Below are positions 10,439 to 18,697 of a DNA stretch of 64,000 nt, one piece after another. Below the pieces are notes generated by a model that saw only the letters and a list, made by a program, of their open reading frames with translations, had not been told where the DNA came from and searched no databases. Made by a program: the position numbers and the translations under genes. Numbering within the stretch: the stretch's first letter is position 1; each line of letters begins with the position of its first letter. Origin of the DNA: Actinomycetota bacterium (lineage in GTDB: Bacteria; Actinomycetota; Actinomycetes; Streptosporangiales; Streptosporangiaceae); contig DAHVDE010000037.1 of the NCBI GenBank assembly GCA_027313705.1, forward strand, positions 1 through 64,000, written 5' to 3'.

Positions 10439-11443
10439 GTGACGACGCGACTTCTCGTACTGTCAGCCAGCGCGGTCCGTTCCGTCCTCGGTTACCGTGA
10501 GTGCGCCGGCGCGATGCGTGCCGCACTGGTGGCGCGGGCCAGGGGAGAGGTCTTCCAGCCGCTGCGCTCGGTACTCAGGCCGCCCGGCGCGCCAGGCCTG
10601 ATGGCGCTCATGCCCGTCTACCATCAGGACCAGCCAGCAGGCTACGGACTCAAGGCGATCACCATCACGCCCGCAAACCCGGCGGCCGGCCTCGACACGC
10701 ACCAGGGCATCGTCTTGCTCGCCAGCACGGACACCGGGCAGCCGCTGGCCGTGCTCAACGCCAGCGCCGTCACCGAGATCAGGACCGCCGCGGTCTCCGC
10801 GGTGGCTACCAGCCTGCTGGCCAGGGAAGACGCCGACGTGCTCGCGATCATCGGGACCGGCGTCCAGGCCAGGTCGCACTTCCTGGCGATCGGCGGTACC
10901 AGGAACCTGGCCGAGATCCGGGTAGCAGGCACCAGCAAGGACAAGGCTGCCAGGTTCGCCGCCGACCTGACGCCATTCGCCGGCCTGGCCAGGGTGGTCG
11001 CATGCGAGACAGCAGAACAGGCCGTGCAGGGCGCGGGGATCGTCGTCACCGCGACGAACTCGGCCAGCCCTGTGCTGCGCCGAGAGTGGCTGAGCCCTGG
11101 CACGCACCTCAACGCGGTCGGCGCCTGCCTGCCTGACCAGCGCGAGCTGGATACCGCGACGGTCGCGGGCGCCGCCTTGTACGGCGACAGCCGTGAGTCG
11201 GTGCTGGCCGAGGCGGGAGACTATGTCATCGCCGCCGCCGAGGGTGCCTTCGGGCCCGATCACGTGCGGGCCGAACTCGGCGACCTCCTGGCCGGCCAGG
11301 CCGGGGCGCACGGCCGGGGCAGCGAAGACGAGATCACGATCTTCGAGTCGCTCGGCCTCGCTATCGAGGATCTGGCCGCCGCTGCGGTAGCTTACGAGGT
11401 GGCACGGGAGACGGGAATAGGAACACTGGCCGACTTCGGGTAG
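10439..11443 (+). CDS. Ornithine cyclodeaminase / mu-crystallin family protein
   Basis: 334 residues from a GTG 7 bp after ftsH. Family features: substrate-binding GYGLKAITITP near residue 64, VLNASAVTEIRTAAVSAVAT near 105, Rossmann nucleotide motif IIGTGVQARSH near 138, and GTHLNAVGACLPDQRELD near 220. The family includes ornithine cyclodeaminase, alanine and lysine-type dehydrogenases and ketimine reductases; the substrate cannot be assigned. A CATAAT box lies 6 nt before the GTG, so it may have its own leaderless transcript. Confidence 0.85.
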   Translation: MTTRLLVLSASAVRSVLGYRECAGAMRAALVARARGEVFQPLRSVLRPPGAPGLMALMPVYHQDQPAGYGLKAITITPANPAAGLDTHQGIVLLASTDTGQPLAVLNASAVTEIRTAAVSAVATSLLAREDADVLAIIGTGVQARSHFLAIGGTRNLAEIRVAGTSKDKAARFAADLTPFAGLARVVACETAEQAVQGAGIVVTATNSASPVLRREWLSPGTHLNAVGACLPDQRELDTATVAGAALYGDSRESVLAEAGDYVIAAAEGAFGPDHVRAELGDLLAGQAGAHGRGSEDEITIFESLGLAIEDLAAAAVAYEVARETGIGTLADFG

Positions 11444-11454
11444 CGGAAACCTGC

Positions 11455-11460
11455 TACGCT
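11455..11460 (+). promoter_or_regulatory. -10 box of the trp leader promoter
   Basis: TACGCT followed by 7 nt and the leader ATG at 11468, so the leader peptide would be translated from a nearly leaderless transcript. Confidence 0.5.
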
Positions 11461-11467
11461 GCCCGCC

Positions 11468-11512
11468 ATGACGCACGTGAACCTCAGCTCAAGCTGGTGG
11501 CGCCGCCAATAG
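11468..11512 (+). CDS. trpL: Trp leader peptide (attenuation)
   Basis: 14-codon frame MTHVNLSSSWWRRQ with two adjacent Trp codons (11495-11500) and a stop inside a GC-rich hairpin, followed by a strong hairpin and then the anthranilate synthase gene. This is the standard layout of ribosome-mediated trp attenuation: stalling at the Trp codons favours an antiterminator. Actinobacterial and rhizobial trpE leaders have the same kind of run of Trp codons. Confidence 0.9.
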   Translation: MTHVNLSSSWWRRQ

Positions 11513-11579
11513 GCGGCCAGGGTTCGCGTACCTAAGAACCAGTTACCCAAGGCGACCGCCCAGGCAAGGCGGCCGCCTT
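11502..11579 (+). promoter_or_regulatory. trp attenuator: leader-end hairpin and terminator-like hairpin
   Basis: Hairpin 1: GCCGCC (11502-11507) with GGCGGC (11512-11517), spanning the leader stop. A short GGTTC/GAACC stem lies at 11521-11540. Main hairpin: AAGGCGACCGCC (11549-11560) with GGCGGCCGCCTT (11568-11579), 11 of 12 positions paired around a 7-nt loop. There is no U-tract, which is usual for actinobacteria. The GGCGG segments repeat between hairpins, so alternative pairing is available. Confidence 0.8.
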
Positions 11580-11625
11580 CATGGTTTCCGCCGCCATCTG
11601 GGCATGATGAGGCAGGACGGATCCG

Positions 11626-13914
11626 ATGACCCACGGTGCAGACCGGCACGGCGCCGATAACGGCGTCGATTACAGTTCCGACTTCGGTGCCACGCCGTCA
11701 CGCGGCATGACCGGCTTCGTCACCGCTGGCGGGATAGCCGTGACGAGGACGGTGACGCCGTGTGAGCCCGGTGAGCTGGCCGCGATCACCAGGGGCGTGG
11801 ACGAGCGGCGCGGCGGGGTGTTCAGCTCAGGCATGGAGTACCCCGGCCGGTACAGCAGGTGGCACACCGGCTATATCGACCCGTGCGTCGAGTTCACCGG
11901 CCGGCGCCGCGAACTCACCGCTACGGCTCTCAACGAGCGCGGCACCGTGATCTTGCCTGCCATTGCCCTGGCGCTCGCCAGGGCAGGCACCGCTACGGTG
12001 CGCCAGGAAGCCAGCCTGACGATCGAGATACCGCAGCCGCATGGCCAGGTACCGGAAGAGCAGCGCAGCCGACGGCCGACCGTCTTCAGCGCGATCAGGG
12101 AAATCATCGCCTTGTTCGCCGGCCAGGACCCGCATCTTGGCCTGTACGGCGCGTTCGGCTATGACCTGGCGTTCCAGTTCGAGCCGCTCAGGCTGCGACT
12201 TGACCGGGACGAGTCCTTCCAGCGTGACCTGGTGCTCCACCTGCCAGACGAGCTCTACGTAATCGACAGGAAGCGGGAAACCGCCCTGCGGTACAGCTAC
12301 GACTTCTCCGTCGGCGGCCGCTCCACGACCGGCCTGGAGCGGACTACGCCCCGTTCGGCACCTGCCCGCGGCCGCGGAGCCGGGCCTGGTGGCCAGCTGG
12401 CGGACCGTGAATGTCCTTCAGATCCGGTGCCAGGAGCGTATGCCAGCGTAGTCGAGCGGGCCAGGGAACGATTCGCGGCAGGCGACCTGTTCGAGGTGGT
12501 ACCCAGCCACGAGTTCTGGGCTCGATGCGGTTCTCCGGCCGCGTTCTACGAGCGGCTGCGGCGCCGCAACCCGGCACCTTACGAGTTCTTCATCAACCTG
12601 GGCGAGGGTGAATACCTGGTCGGCGCGTCGCCTGAGATGTACGTCAGGGTTACCGGCGACCGGGTCGAGACCTGCCCGATCGCGGGTACGATCGCCCGCG
12701 GCGCGACCCCGCTTGAGGACGCGGAAAACATCAGGACGCTGCTGGCCTCGGCCAAGGAAGAGTCCGAGCTCACGATGTGCACCGACGTCGACCGCAACGA
12801 CAAGTCGCGCATTTGCGTGCCCGGCAGCATCAAGGTGATCGGCAGGCGGCAGATCGAGCTTTACAGCCGGCTCATCCACACCGTCGACCACGTCGAAGGA
12901 CGGCTGCGGCCCGAGTTCGACGCGCTCGACGCGTTCTTGACGCACATGTGGGCGGTTACGGTGACCGGCGCGCCGAAGACCTGGGCCATGCAGTTCATCG
13001 AGGATCACGAGACCAGCCCGCGCCGCTGGTACGGAGGGGCGGTCGGCGCACTCGGTTTCGACGGCAACATGAACACCGGTCTCACCCTGCGCACCGCGCA
13101 CATCCGCCACGGCCTCGCGTGCGTGCGCGCGGGAGCCACGCTGCTGTTCGACTCCGATCCGGCGGCAGAAGAGCTTGAGACGAGGCTGAAGGCCAGGGCG
13201 CTGCTCGAGGTCCTGGCTAGCGTTCGCGAAGACCCTCAGGATCTGCCAGAAAGCACCGCGGCGACAGCCGTGCCAAGCCGGCCGGGCGACGGCGTCCGGG
13301 TGCTGCTCGTAGACCATCAGGACTCGTTCGTGCATACTCTGGCCGGATATTTCGCCGAGCAAGGTGCGCAGGTGACGACGCTGCGGGCGGGGTTCGACCT
13401 GGCTTTGCTCGATGCTTGCGCACCTGACCTGGTGGTCCTGTCGCCCGGTCCTGGCCGGCCCGCCGACTTCGGCTGCGCTGAGCTGCTCGACGAACTCGGC
13501 GCCCGCGGGCTGCCCGCGTTCGGCGTGTGCCTGGGCCTCCAGGCCATGGTCGAGCACTCGGGCGGCAAGCTCGGCTTGCTCAGCTTTCCCGCGCACGGCA
13601 AGCCGGGGGAGGTGCGGGTGCTCGGCGGGGAGTTGCTGGCCGGCCTGCCCGCCTCGTTCACGGCCGGGCGGTATCACTCGCTGCACGCCACCCCCGCTAC
13701 CGCGGGCGCCGGGTTCACCGTTACCGCCGTGACCGAGGACCTGGCAGCCGCCGATTCGTCCGGTCAGGTGGTGATGGCGATCGAGGATCCGGTCAGGCGG
13801 AGGTGGGGCGTCCAGTTCCACCCCGAGTCGATACTCACCGCCTCGGGAGACGCGGGACAGATCATCGTGGCGAACGTGCTCCGGCTGTGCCGTGCCGCGA
13901 AATCCGAGCCGTAG
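11626..13914 (+). CDS. trpE: Fused anthranilate synthase (TrpE-TrpG)
   Basis: 762 residues. Residues 1 to about 530 are the TrpE chorismate-binding half, with DLFEVVPSHEFWARC, YLVGASPEMYVRV, CPIAGTIARG, CTDVDRNDKSRICVPGS and VTGAPKTWAM. Residues from about 558 form a class-I glutamine amidotransferase: VDHQDSFVHTLAGYF, nucleophile Cys near 635 in FGVCLGLQ, and His/Glu near 731/733 in VQFHPES. The single chain makes anthranilate from chorismate and glutamine; the same fusion is known in rhizobia and some actinomycetes. It is preceded by a Trp leader and attenuator and followed by a perfect hairpin, so it is a single-gene unit. No other trp genes are here. Confidence 0.95.
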   Translation: MTHGADRHGADNGVDYSSDFGATPSRGMTGFVTAGGIAVTRTVTPCEPGELAAITRGVDERRGGVFSSGMEYPGRYSRWHTGYIDPCVEFTGRRRELTATALNERGTVILPAIALALARAGTATVRQEASLTIEIPQPHGQVPEEQRSRRPTVFSAIREIIALFAGQDPHLGLYGAFGYDLAFQFEPLRLRLDRDESFQRDLVLHLPDELYVIDRKRETALRYSYDFSVGGRSTTGLERTTPRSAPARGRGAGPGGQLADRECPSDPVPGAYASVVERARERFAAGDLFEVVPSHEFWARCGSPAAFYERLRRRNPAPYEFFINLGEGEYLVGASPEMYVRVTGDRVETCPIAGTIARGATPLEDAENIRTLLASAKEESELTMCTDVDRNDKSRICVPGSIKVIGRRQIELYSRLIHTVDHVEGRLRPEFDALDAFLTHMWAVTVTGAPKTWAMQFIEDHETSPRRWYGGAVGALGFDGNMNTGLTLRTAHIRHGLACVRAGATLLFDSDPAAEELETRLKARALLEVLASVREDPQDLPESTAATAVPSRPGDGVRVLLVDHQDSFVHTLAGYFAEQGAQVTTLRAGFDLALLDACAPDLVVLSPGPGRPADFGCAELLDELGARGLPAFGVCLGLQAMVEHSGGKLGLLSFPAHGKPGEVRVLGGELLAGLPASFTAGRYHSLHATPATAGAGFTVTAVTEDLAAADSSGQVVMAIEDPVRRRWGVQFHPESILTASGDAGQIIVANVLRLCRAAKSEP

Positions 13915-13918
13915 TGAC

Positions 13919-13947
13919 GCGGGGGGACACCCGCGGCGTCCCCCCGC
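13919..13947. terminator. Bidirectional terminator hairpin
   Basis: Perfect 10-bp stem GCGGGGGGAC (13919-13928) and GTCCCCCCGC (13938-13947) around a 9-nt loop, located 5 nt after the trpE stop and 9 nt from the stop of the convergent gene. It probably ends transcription from both sides. Confidence 0.8.
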
Positions 13948-13955
13948 GCTCTCGG

Positions 13956-14504
13956 TCAGACCCGGACGAGGCCGCGCGCGAAGCTGAGCAGCACGCTGGC
14001 AGGCTCGCCGAAGGACGAGACCTGGCTGTAGATGCCACCCCTGCCCCAGGTCAAGAACATGAAGATCTTGGCCGCCGAGCAGGAGGGCAGTCCCCTGGCG
14101 TCGCAGTCGCCTGTCAGGTAGGCCTTGACACCGTTGACCTTGTAGGTGCCGAGCGCCTTACTTCTGCGCAGGTGCGTGCACGGGCCGTTCGAGTTGTTCT
14201 GGCTGATGGTCAGGCCTCTGGGCGCAGTTGTCGCGTACTGACCGATGACATTGCGTTTCGAGGCCGTCTTCTTGCTGATTTCGCACCGTGCGACGATGAT
14301 GTCGCCCGCCTTGGTCAGGCCAAAGGTCTTCGTGGGCTTCATCAGCCTGAATCCAGCCGCGCGCTGGGCACCACGCCAGGTCGCGAACAGTCCGGTCCTG
14401 CCTGATGCCTGCGGCGCCGCGGTCGCGATCGTGGCAACCGACATCAGGCTCGCCACTGCCGCGATGCCCATGACCGTGGCGGCTGCCATTCGGTTCCTGC
14501 GCAT
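13956..14504 (-). CDS. Secreted protein of unknown function
   Basis: 182 residues from the ATG at 14504 (GGGATG upstream). N-terminal RRNR, then a hydrophobic stretch (about residues 8-30) ending ATAAPQA, a classical Sec signal peptide. The mature part has four cysteines (in ARCEIS, GPCTHL, TGDCDARG and PSCSAAK) that could form two disulfides. No family recognised. Divergent from thyX, with AT-rich DNA and a CACAA/TTGTG inverted pair (around 14614-14630) between them. Confidence 0.65.
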   Translation of the reverse strand: MRRNRMAAATVMGIAAVASLMSVATIATAAPQASGRTGLFATWRGAQRAAGFRLMKPTKTFGLTKAGDIIVARCEISKKTASKRNVIGQYATTAPRGLTISQNNSNGPCTHLRRSKALGTYKVNGVKAYLTGDCDARGLPSCSAAKIFMFLTWGRGGIYSQVSSFGEPASVLLSFARGLVRV

Positions 14505-14739
14505 GATCACATCCCTTTTTTCTGTAACTGGTGAATTCAGAAACTCGGGCCTCAAGGCTCGGGACCGAGATGACGTGCTGCGATCCTAAAAGCCAGGCGG
14601 CGCGCGCGCTATCACAATATGAACTTGTGTAGCTACTCACAGTTATGAACGTTGAGCGGATTCCGCCGCCTTTAGTCCCGCGCGGCATCCGCACAGGCGA
14701 GAAGAGGGGCGGGTGGGGGTGACTGTCGGAGCGCGCCGG

Positions 14740-14745
14740 TAGGGT
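14740..14745 (+). promoter_or_regulatory. -10 box of a probable leaderless thyX promoter
   Basis: TAGGGT followed by 6 nt and the thyX ATG at 14752; no Shine-Dalgarno is present. Confidence 0.5.
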
Positions 14746-14751
14746 GCCCGC

Positions 14752-15537
14752 ATGAAGAGCGTGCAGCCTGAGGTGTTCCTAGTCTCCCGTCCGCAACTCG
14801 ATTACCAGGCCCTCGCCGCCTACCTGACCGAGGTTGGCGGCGAGGGCTGGCTTGAGCGGCTGGATCGCGGTGATCTCGACGACGCGCAGAACCTGGCCGA
14901 GTTCGCCGGGAAGATCTGCTACCGGGCCTGGGAGCCTGGCCTGAACCCCAATGTCGTCAGGGTGCGCAATGATCATCAGACCTATCTGGAGAACATCCTG
15001 CGGCAAGCGCACGGTTCAGTGCTCGAGCACGCCATGTTCGGCTTCGTGCTGCACAACGTGAGCCGGGTGGCGACGCACGAGCTAGTCAGGCACCGGCCGG
15101 GGGTGGCGATCTCGCAGGAGTCACTGCGGTTCGTCAGGCTCAGCGACATACCGTTCTGGTTTCCTGACTGGGCGCAGGGCGACGACGAGCTCATGAAGCG
15201 CGCGACGGCGCTGATCGGGCAGATGGAAGAGTTCCAGAACTGGATGGCCGGCCACTTCGGGCTCGACGAGCAAGGGCTCAAGTTCGAGGAGAAGAAGCAC
15301 AAGACCTCGTTTATGCGCAGGTTCGCGCCTGACGGCGTGGCGACCGGGCTGCTCTGGTCGGCCAATATCCGCACGCTGCGGCACACGATCGAGGCACGTA
15401 CCGATAAAGGCGCGGAGGAGGAGATAAGGCTGGTGTTCGGCAAGATCGCGGAGATCATGCGTGCCGAGGCACCCGCCCTGTTCGGCGATTACACCGTGGA
15501 GGACGGCGCCTGGATACCGCGCTGGCGCAAGGTCTAG
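14752..15537 (+). CDS. thyX: Flavin-dependent thymidylate synthase ThyX
   Basis: 261 residues. The ThyX signature RHR-x7-S appears as RHRPGVAISQES near residues 112-123, with upstream HGSVLEHAMFGFVLHNVSR (FAD and dUMP contacts) and C-terminal LLWSANIRTLRHTIEARTD. Makes dTMP from dUMP using methylenetetrahydrofolate, NADPH and FAD. Somewhat longer at the N terminus than many ThyX proteins, but the ATG is fixed by the leaderless promoter pattern. Not in the common dapB-thyX-dapA context. Confidence 0.95.
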   Translation: MKSVQPEVFLVSRPQLDYQALAAYLTEVGGEGWLERLDRGDLDDAQNLAEFAGKICYRAWEPGLNPNVVRVRNDHQTYLENILRQAHGSVLEHAMFGFVLHNVSRVATHELVRHRPGVAISQESLRFVRLSDIPFWFPDWAQGDDELMKRATALIGQMEEFQNWMAGHFGLDEQGLKFEEKKHKTSFMRRFAPDGVATGLLWSANIRTLRHTIEARTDKGAEEEIRLVFGKIAEIMRAEAPALFGDYTVEDGAWIPRWRKV

Positions 15538-15598
15538 GCAGCGCGTTCGCCCGGCAACTGCGGACTGACCAGGAAATTAGCCAGACGCGTGAGATCGT

Positions 15599-16327
15599 AT
15601 GTCCGTGACGGACATGTCGTTTGCAGTGCGCGACCGGAGCGTCCCCGGCTATCTGGCGGTGCCGCCGGCTGATGACGGCCGGACTCGGTCATGGCCTGGC
15701 GTGGTAGTGATCCACGAGATCTTCGGCCTGAGTGATGACATCAAGGGCAAGGCCCGTGAGTTCGCGGCCAGCGGTTACCTCGCGCTCGCGCCTGACCTGT
15801 ACGAAGGCAAGTCCTGGCCTGGCTGCGTGTGGTCGGCCTTCAGGCAGCTCAGGGCAGGCGCGGGTCAGGCGTTCGACATCATCGACGGCGCGCGCGAACT
15901 GCTCGCCGAGCGAGCCGACTGCAGCGGGAAGATCGGCGTGATCGGTTTCTGCCTGGGCGGTGGTTTCGCGCTGCTCTGCGCGCCCGGCCATGGGTTCGAT
16001 GCCGCCGCGGTCAACTACGGCCAGGTGCCCGCAGATGCCGAAAACGCGCTGGCCGGCACTTGCCCGGTTGTCGCCAGCTTCGGCGGCCGTGACCAGATGG
16101 GCACCAAGCCGCCTGAGCGGCTGCAGCGAGCGCTTGCCGTGCTCGAGGTCAGGCATGACGTTAACGTGTACCCGAACTCCGGGCACCGCTTCATGAGCCA
16201 GGCCAACGGCGCGGGCGCGGTCTTCGCGAAGATGACCAGGATGAGCTACAACGAGCAGGACGCAGCCGACGCCTGGCGCCGTATCTTCGCCTTCTTCGCC
16301 GAGACGCTCGGCACGGCCGGCGAGTAA
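15599..16327 (+). CDS. Dienelactone hydrolase-family protein
   Basis: 242 residues. Alpha/beta-hydrolase with the DLH nucleophile elbow GFCLGGG (Cys near 119), acid in FGGRDQMG (Asp near 164) and His in NSGHRFM (near 200), the Cys-Asp-His triad of dienelactone hydrolases. N-terminal GYLAVPP and WPGVVVIHEIFGLSDDIKGKARE fit the family. Cytosolic. Real substrate unknown; no aromatic-catabolism genes are nearby, so a general esterase or lactonase role is likely. Confidence 0.88.
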   Translation: MSVTDMSFAVRDRSVPGYLAVPPADDGRTRSWPGVVVIHEIFGLSDDIKGKAREFAASGYLALAPDLYEGKSWPGCVWSAFRQLRAGAGQAFDIIDGARELLAERADCSGKIGVIGFCLGGGFALLCAPGHGFDAAAVNYGQVPADAENALAGTCPVVASFGGRDQMGTKPPERLQRALAVLEVRHDVNVYPNSGHRFMSQANGAGAVFAKMTRMSYNEQDAADAWRRIFAFFAETLGTAGE

Positions 16328-16394
16328 AAGTTCGCCGCGCCGTCATATGCCCGATAACCGTCCGTTCCCTGCCAATGATTGGCTGCCATGCAGT

Positions 16395-16442
16395 GTGCGT
16401 AACAGCGTGCGTAACAGCGTGCGTAACAGCGTGCGTAACAGC
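16395..16442. repeat. 12-bp tandem repeat, four perfect copies
   Basis: GTGCGTAACAGC occurs four times head to tail (16395, 16407, 16419, 16431) in the gap before the secreted phosphoesterase gene, flanked by partial copies. Not a CRISPR array: there are no spacers. Confidence 0.95.
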
Positions 16443-16507
16443 GTGCTCTAGCGGCTATAACGCACAGGTATGACGTGATCTGGCTGGCATCACCGGAGGT
16501 GACGAGC

Positions 16508-18697
16508 GTGACAAAAGGCTCCCTGTTCGCCGCGCTGACTGCCGTGGCGCTTTCCCTGAGCGCCGCCGCGGCGGCCTGCGCCACGACTGCGGGCACGGCA
16601 CTCGCCGCAGGCACGGCACCCGCCGCGGTCGGGACGGCTGGCCGGCCAGGCGGCGCCGGCTGCGCACTCGGCAGGAACAAGGCGATCAAGCATGTCATCT
16701 ACCTTCAGTTCGACAACACGCACTACACCAGGGACAACCCGCGTGTTCCGAGCGACCTCCAGCAGATGCCAAGCTTGCTCAACTTCATCAGGGGCAGCGG
16801 CACGCTGATCACCCATGAGCACACGCCGTTGATCGCGCACACCGCCGGCGACATCGTGACCTCTGAGACCGGCCTCTACGGAAGCGATCAGGGAATGCCG
16901 ATCGCGAACGAGTACCGTTACTACACCCCCGGCGGTGCCACCGACCTGGCGGGCTCGTTCGCCTACTGGACAGACCCGATAGTCGACTACAACACCGGCC
17001 TTGCAAGCAAGCCGGTCGGCGACGCCAGCCCGACGCTCGTCGGGGCGAACGGCAAGAATGCCCCGGCACCCTGGGTGCCTTACACCAGGGCCGGGTGCGA
17101 TTTCGGCACGGTGGCTGGCGCCGATACCGAGCTTGAGAACACGCTGCCTGACGTGCCGCACGTCTTCGGCGCCTCGTCTCCAGAGGCGAAAGAGGCAGAG
17201 AACCCGAGCGCACGCGGTCAGGCCAAGGCGGAGGCCGACTTCATGGGCCTGGCCGTGCACTGCGCGCGGCACTCTCGCATCTGCGGCTCAGGTTCCCGGC
17301 CAGACGTGCTTACCGACGAGCCTGGCGGCTATCGCGGCTTCCGTGCCCTTTACGGCAGCAAGTTCATCCAGCCGGTTATCAGTCCCGAGGGCCCTGTTCG
17401 CAATCTCAACGGCCAGGTCATCAAAGATTCCTACGGCCAGGCGGGTTTCCCTGGCTATGACGGCATGACCGGCCCCAACGCGCTCGCCTACACCCTGGAT
17501 ATGCAATTGCATGGTGTTCAGGTCACCTACACCTACCTGTCTGACTTGCACGATTCCTGGACCACCGGCGAGCCATTCGGTCCTGGCCAGCCCGGCTACG
17601 AGGCACAGCTCAGGGCAGAGAACATGGCGTTCGGCGAATTCTTCACCCGCCTGGCGGCGCACGGCATCACGAAAGCCAACACGCTTTTCGTGATCACCTC
17701 CGATGAGGGCGACCATTTCGTCGGCAGCAAGCCAGTTCCCGCGAACTGCAACGGCGTGACAATCGCCTGCCACTACTCGCGGATCGGCGAGGTCAACGTA
17801 AACCTCACCGGACTGCTTGCCGCCCGCGGCGTCAAGACTCCGTTCGATGTCGAGGCCGACTCGGCCCCGGTGATCTACGTTCACCACCAGCCGGCCGCGG
17901 ACTCGGCCGCCGTCAGGACCCTGGCACGGCAGGTAGCCAAGCTCAGGGGAGATGACCTCGCCACCGGCGCCAGGGGAGTCAGGCTGGCCAACTACCTGGC
18001 CAATCCGGTCGAGATGAAGATCCTGCACATGGTCACCGGCGACCCGAAGCGTACGCCGAGCATGGTCGTCTTCGGCAACACCGACTTCTGGCAGGCAGGC
18101 GGCCCGGCGAGCTGCGGTTCCTCGTGCTTCAGCGAGCCGGCGGGCACCGACGCCTGGAACCACGGGACCGTCGGTTCCCTGATCAACACCACCTGGCTCG
18201 GCATGGTGGGGCCTGGCGTCGCGCACCTGGGCACGGACGGCACGCTCTGGTCCGATCACAGCAACATCCAGCCGACCATGATGGCGCTGCTCGGCCTGCA
18301 CGACGACTACGTGCCCGACGGCAGGGTCCTCAGCGAGATCTTCACCAGGGCGGCGACACCACCAGCGATGGAAGTGCACCGGGCCGCGCTGCTCGGCCTT
18401 GGCCGCGTCTACACCCAGCTGCAGGCTCCTGTTGGCAGGTTCGCGATGGACACACTCAGGGCGTCGACGACGGCGATGGCCAGTGATTCGCCTGGTGACC
18501 GCTTCTACCTGCGCATCGAGGCCGCGCTTGCCCGGCTCGGTGCGCGGCGCGACGCACTTGCCGCCAGGATCAGAGCTGCGCTCATGGGCGCCGAATTCCG
18601 CGGCGAGCCAGTGCGCGCGGCGGCGGCGAACGCGCTCATCCACGACGCCGCTGTGCTGTTCAGGCAGGCCGCGAGGCTGGCGAGCGAGCGACCTTAG
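16508..18697 (+). CDS. Secreted phosphoesterase/alkaline-phosphatase-superfamily-like protein
   Basis: 729 residues from a GTG with GGAGG 8 nt upstream. Signal peptide over about the first 30 residues (KGSLFAALTAVALSLSAAAAA), then an Ala/Gly-rich linker with an 18-bp imperfect duplication. The body begins IKHVIYLQFDNTHYTRDNP and has LITHEHTPLIAHTAGDIVTSETGLYG, FVITSDEGDHFVG and GTLWSDHSNIQPTMMALLGL, matching phosphoesterase-type hydrolases with metal ligands in D-x-x-H, SDEGDH and DHS. Probably an extracytoplasmic phosphate or sulfate ester hydrolase. Its stop overlaps the stop of the convergent flavohemoglobin gene. Exact substrate unknown. Confidence 0.75.
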   Translation: MTKGSLFAALTAVALSLSAAAAACATTAGTALAAGTAPAAVGTAGRPGGAGCALGRNKAIKHVIYLQFDNTHYTRDNPRVPSDLQQMPSLLNFIRGSGTLITHEHTPLIAHTAGDIVTSETGLYGSDQGMPIANEYRYYTPGGATDLAGSFAYWTDPIVDYNTGLASKPVGDASPTLVGANGKNAPAPWVPYTRAGCDFGTVAGADTELENTLPDVPHVFGASSPEAKEAENPSARGQAKAEADFMGLAVHCARHSRICGSGSRPDVLTDEPGGYRGFRALYGSKFIQPVISPEGPVRNLNGQVIKDSYGQAGFPGYDGMTGPNALAYTLDMQLHGVQVTYTYLSDLHDSWTTGEPFGPGQPGYEAQLRAENMAFGEFFTRLAAHGITKANTLFVITSDEGDHFVGSKPVPANCNGVTIACHYSRIGEVNVNLTGLLAARGVKTPFDVEADSAPVIYVHHQPAADSAAVRTLARQVAKLRGDDLATGARGVRLANYLANPVEMKILHMVTGDPKRTPSMVVFGNTDFWQAGGPASCGSSCFSEPAGTDAWNHGTVGSLINTTWLGMVGPGVAHLGTDGTLWSDHSNIQPTMMALLGLHDDYVPDGRVLSEIFTRAATPPAMEVHRAALLGLGRVYTQLQAPVGRFAMDTLRASTTAMASDSPGDRFYLRIEAALARLGARRDALAARIRAALMGAEFRGEPVRAAAANALIHDAAVLFRQAARLASERP

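Noticed and set aside
12418-13821. 467-codon open frame antisense to trpE
   Set aside because: Same reason: low-complexity Arg/Gly/Ala-rich shadow of a clear gene.
16395-16442. Possible CRISPR at the 12-bp repeat
   Set aside because: Unit too short, no spacers.
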